This document shows positions 7,521 to 9,242 of a stretch of 9,242 nucleotides of DNA, piece by piece. The notes below the pieces were generated by a model. It worked only from the letters and a program-made list of their open reading frames with translations, made no database searches and had not been told where the DNA came from. Both the position numbers and the translations under genes were made by a program. Numbering within the stretch: the stretch's first letter is position 1; each line of letters opens with the position of its first letter. Origin of the DNA: Ruminococcaceae bacterium UBA1772 (GTDB lineage Bacteria; Bacillota; Clostridia; Oscillospirales; Acutalibacteraceae); assembly GCA_002314645.1 (NCBI GenBank), contig DCGS01000090.1:1-9242 (forward strand), read 5' to 3'.

Positions 7521-8996
7521 TTAGTTTTTGTAGCTCTTCTGAGCCTTTTCAGGGTTTTCCGAAATTTTTTGTTCAAATCTGTTCTTGTCACTTGTTGGAA
7601 CCATTGTTGCATAGTTTCCATCAAAGCATGCTGAACAGAAGTCACATTTATGCTTGTTTGGAGCAAGTTCACCCAGGTCATCCATATCAAGATATCCAAG
7701 TGAATCTGCGCCTATTATCTTTGCAATTTCATCCACACTATGATGATTTGCAATTAAGTTTTCTCTTGAGTCTATGTCAGTACCATAGTAGCAAGGGTTG
7801 AGGAATGGAGGCGATGAAATTCTCATATGAACTTCCTTTGCACCTGCATCTCTTACAAGCTGCACTATTCGCTGACTTGTAGTACCACGAACTATTGAGT
7901 CGTCAATAATGACTACCCTCTTATCCTTAACAACGCTTGAAATAGGATTAAGTTTAATTCTTACTTTATCCTCTCTTGCTGCCTGTCCAGGATTTATGAA
8001 TGTGCGTCCTATGTACTTGTTCTTTATAAATCCAATACTATTTGGAATTCCTGATTCTCTAGAGAAACCAATTGCGGCATCTAGGCCTGAATCTGGAACG
8101 CCAATAATAATGTCAGCATCTACTGGATGCTTCTTTGCAAGACATGCACCAGCACGTACTCTTGCTTCATGAACACAGTCTCCGTCAATTACAGAGTCTG
8201 GACGCGCAAAATAGATATATTCAAAAATGCAGAACTTACATGGTTTCTTTTCGCAATGATCTCTAATGCTTCTTGGACCGTTCTTGTCAAATACGACTAT
8301 TTCACCTGGGTCTAAGTCTCTTACGAACTTTGCACCAACTGCGTCAAGTGCACAGCTTTCAGATGCAACAATATAAGCGCCGTCCGACTCACGCACACCG
8401 TAGCACAGTGGACGGAAGCCATTCTCGTCTCTTGCAGCAATGAGCTTTGTTGGAGACATTATTACAAGTGAATACGCCCCTTTAAGCTTGTACATTGCGG
8501 CTGCAAGAGCCTCTTCAATGCTCCCTGTCTCAAGTCTTTCCTTTGTTATGACGTAGGAAATAACTTCAGTGTCTGATGTCATGTGGAAGATTGAACCCAT
8601 GAGTTCAAGATTCTGACGAAGTTCAGAAGAGTTTACAAGATTTCCATTATGTGCAAGGGCCATACTTCCCTTTATGTGACGTACAACAACTGGCTGAGCA
8701 TTTATTCTTCCGCCATTTCCTGTTGTACCATAACGGACATGGCCTACTGCCATGTTACCAAGACCTAGATCACTCATAACCTGAGGTGTGAATACATCGT
8801 TTACAAGTCCTACGTCCTTGTAGTCACGGAAAAGTCCGTCATCGTTTACTACTATTCCGCAGCTTTCCTGTCCTCTATGCTGAAGTGCATAAAGACCATA
8901 GTAGGTTGTAGTTGCTACATTGCATTCAGAGTTTGCATATACACCGAAGACACCGCATTCCTCGTGGATGCCTTCAAAACCATTTAAGTTTGCCAT
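7521..8996 (-). CDS. purF: Amidophosphoribosyltransferase, iron-sulfur (B. subtilis) type
   Basis: Catalyses the committed step: PRPP plus glutamine to phosphoribosylamine. The 491-residue protein has an N-terminal nucleophile glutaminase domain. Cys14 in HEECGVFGVY would be exposed after removal of a 13-residue propeptide, a little longer than the 11 of B. subtilis. Then come LQHRGQESCG (38-47), GHVRYGTTGNGG (85-96), LAHNGNLVNS (114-123) and SDTEVISY (141-148). The phosphoribosyltransferase domain has GVPDSG (299-304) and the PRPP loop VVIIDDSIVRGTTS (361-374). Cys256, Cys402, Cys454 and Cys457 match the four 4Fe-4S ligands of the B. subtilis enzyme, so the oxygen-sensitive form is expected. 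Cys253 and Cys451 are extra cysteines nearby. Allosteric inhibition by AMP and GMP is known for the family. I chose the ATG at 8996; an in-frame GTG at 9003-9005 lies inside the ribosome binding site. Confidence 0.98.
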   Translation of the reverse strand: MANLNGFEGIHEECGVFGVYANSECNVATTTYYGLYALQHRGQESCGIVVNDDGLFRDYKDVGLVNDVFTPQVMSDLGLGNMAVGHVRYGTTGNGGRINAQPVVVRHIKGSMALAHNGNLVNSSELRQNLELMGSIFHMTSDTEVISYVITKERLETGSIEEALAAAMYKLKGAYSLVIMSPTKLIAARDENGFRPLCYGVRESDGAYIVASESCALDAVGAKFVRDLDPGEIVVFDKNGPRSIRDHCEKKPCKFCIFEYIYFARPDSVIDGDCVHEARVRAGACLAKKHPVDADIIIGVPDSGLDAAIGFSRESGIPNSIGFIKNKYIGRTFINPGQAAREDKVRIKLNPISSVVKDKRVVIIDDSIVRGTTSQRIVQLVRDAGAKEVHMRISSPPFLNPCYYGTDIDSRENLIANHHSVDEIAKIIGADSLGYLDMDDLGELAPNKHKCDFCSACFDGNYATMVPTSDKNRFEQKISENPEKAQKSYKN

Positions 8997-9001
8997 TAAT
9001 A

Positions 9002-9007
9002 TCACCT
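9002..9007 (-). promoter_or_regulatory. Ribosome binding site for purF
   Basis: AGGTGA on the minus strand, 5 bases before the ATG at 8996, within the 12-base gap after the upstream gene. The alternative GTG start at 9003-9005 is part of this site, which argues for the ATG. The core is weaker than the GGAGG sites before purD and purL. Confidence 0.65.
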
Positions 9008-9008
9008 T

Positions 9009-9242
9009 TTATTCTGTACCATCCCAACAATATGTGCATAGACATTCCTTTGGAAGTCCGATTGACTCTATAAGTCCTGGAAGTGACTGGAAGTCAAGGG
9101 ATGCAAGGTGAAGTTTTTCACATATTGCTTCACGCATTTTTTTACCACGTTCTGTTGTACCATCAGAATATTCCATAAGGTGATTAAATCCTTCCTCACC
9201 CTCAAGATCCATAATGGTGTAACGTGTAATGAGTTCCATTTC
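9009..9242 (-). CDS. C-terminal tail of a probable second PurF-like amidophosphoribosyltransferase (5' part beyond window)
   Basis: The frame is open from the right edge to a TAA at 9009-9011, giving 77 visible residues. It starts mid-protein (EMELITRYTIMDLEGEEG), so the Met at 9239 is probably internal. The visible part is acidic and probably helical. It ends LPGLIESIGLPKECLCTYC followed by WDGTE. The final Cys-x-x-Cys followed by an aromatic residue and xG resembles the end of PurF-family proteins, where the last two iron-sulfur ligands lie (CSACFDG in the PurF encoded next door). From memory, Clostridia often carry a second, divergent PurF homologue with a CTYCW-type ending directly in the purine cluster. 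The assignment rests on this short tail and on position 12 bases before purF, so it is moderate. It could instead be another protein with a C-terminal Cys pair. Catalytic and PRPP motifs are off the window. Confidence 0.65.
   Translation of the reverse strand, partial: EMELITRYTIMDLEGEEGFNHLMEYSDGTTERGKKMREAICEKLHLASLDFQSLPGLIESIGLPKECLCTYCWDGTE

Larger units (their letters stand above)
1..9242 (-). other. Purine biosynthesis operon (eight co-directional genes)
   Basis: All eight genes lie on the minus strand with gaps of 12, 15, 8, 14, 2, 18 and 15 bases. There is no room for a terminator or for promoters between them, and each start has a Shine-Dalgarno site. Order of transcription: purF-like tail, purF, purM, purN, IMP cyclohydrolase, AICAR transformylase, purD, purL. 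This covers PRPP to AIR and AICAR to IMP. The promoter and any control element (PurR box or purine riboswitch) would lie upstream of the right edge and are not visible. Co-transcription is inferred from spacing. Confidence 0.88.

Noticed and set aside
9009..9239. A complete 76-residue small gene starting at the ATG at 9239
   Set aside because: The frame stays open to the window edge and the peptide resembles the end of a PurF-like protein, so the Met is more likely internal. Only three bases lie upstream, so a ribosome binding site cannot be seen.
1..9242. Novel system, mobile element, CRISPR array, tRNA, riboswitch or terminator
   Set aside because: Nearly every base is within a recognisable purine gene, gaps are at most 18 bases, and no repeats, inverted ends, stem-loop plus T-run or RNA gene signatures were seen.

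Overview
The window is one uninterrupted minus-strand block of de novo purine biosynthesis genes, read from the right edge to the left edge. The organism looks like a Gram-positive anaerobe of the class Clostridia, most like Lachnospiraceae or Ruminococcaceae. This is inferred from strong GGAGG-type ribosome binding sites, a moderately AT-rich sequence, the B. subtilis-type iron-sulfur PurF, the large single-chain PurL, and separate AICAR transformylase and PurO-like IMP cyclohydrolase genes instead of a bifunctional PurH. The genus cannot be fixed from the sequence alone.

Layout in order of transcription: (1) 9009-9242, the C-terminal tail of a gene entering from the right edge, whose Cys-x-x-Cys ending resembles a second, divergent PurF-like amidophosphoribosyltransferase; (2) 7521-8996 purF; (3) 6465-7505 purM; (4) 5848-6456 purN; (5) 5108-5833 PurO-type IMP cyclohydrolase; (6) 3921-5105 stand-alone AICAR transformylase (the C-terminal half of classical PurH); (7) 2634-3902 purD; (8) 1-2618 purL, starting at GTG and running off the left edge with 872 codons visible. 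Gaps between genes are 12, 15, 8, 14, 2, 18 and 15 bases, and each start has its own ribosome binding site. No terminator or internal promoter is evident, so this is very probably one operon. There is no gene-free stretch over 300 bases. The promoter and any purine regulatory element must lie beyond the right edge.

Together the genes supply PRPP to phosphoribosylamine (PurF), to GAR (PurD), to FGAR (PurN), to FGAM (PurL), to AIR (PurM), and the last two steps AICAR to FAICAR to IMP (transformylase plus PurO-like cyclohydrolase). The middle steps (purE/purK, purC, purB) are not in view. The most noteworthy points are the split, archaeal-style ending of the pathway and the apparent tandem of two PurF-family genes. 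I found no mobile element, CRISPR array, RNA gene or novel defence-like system.
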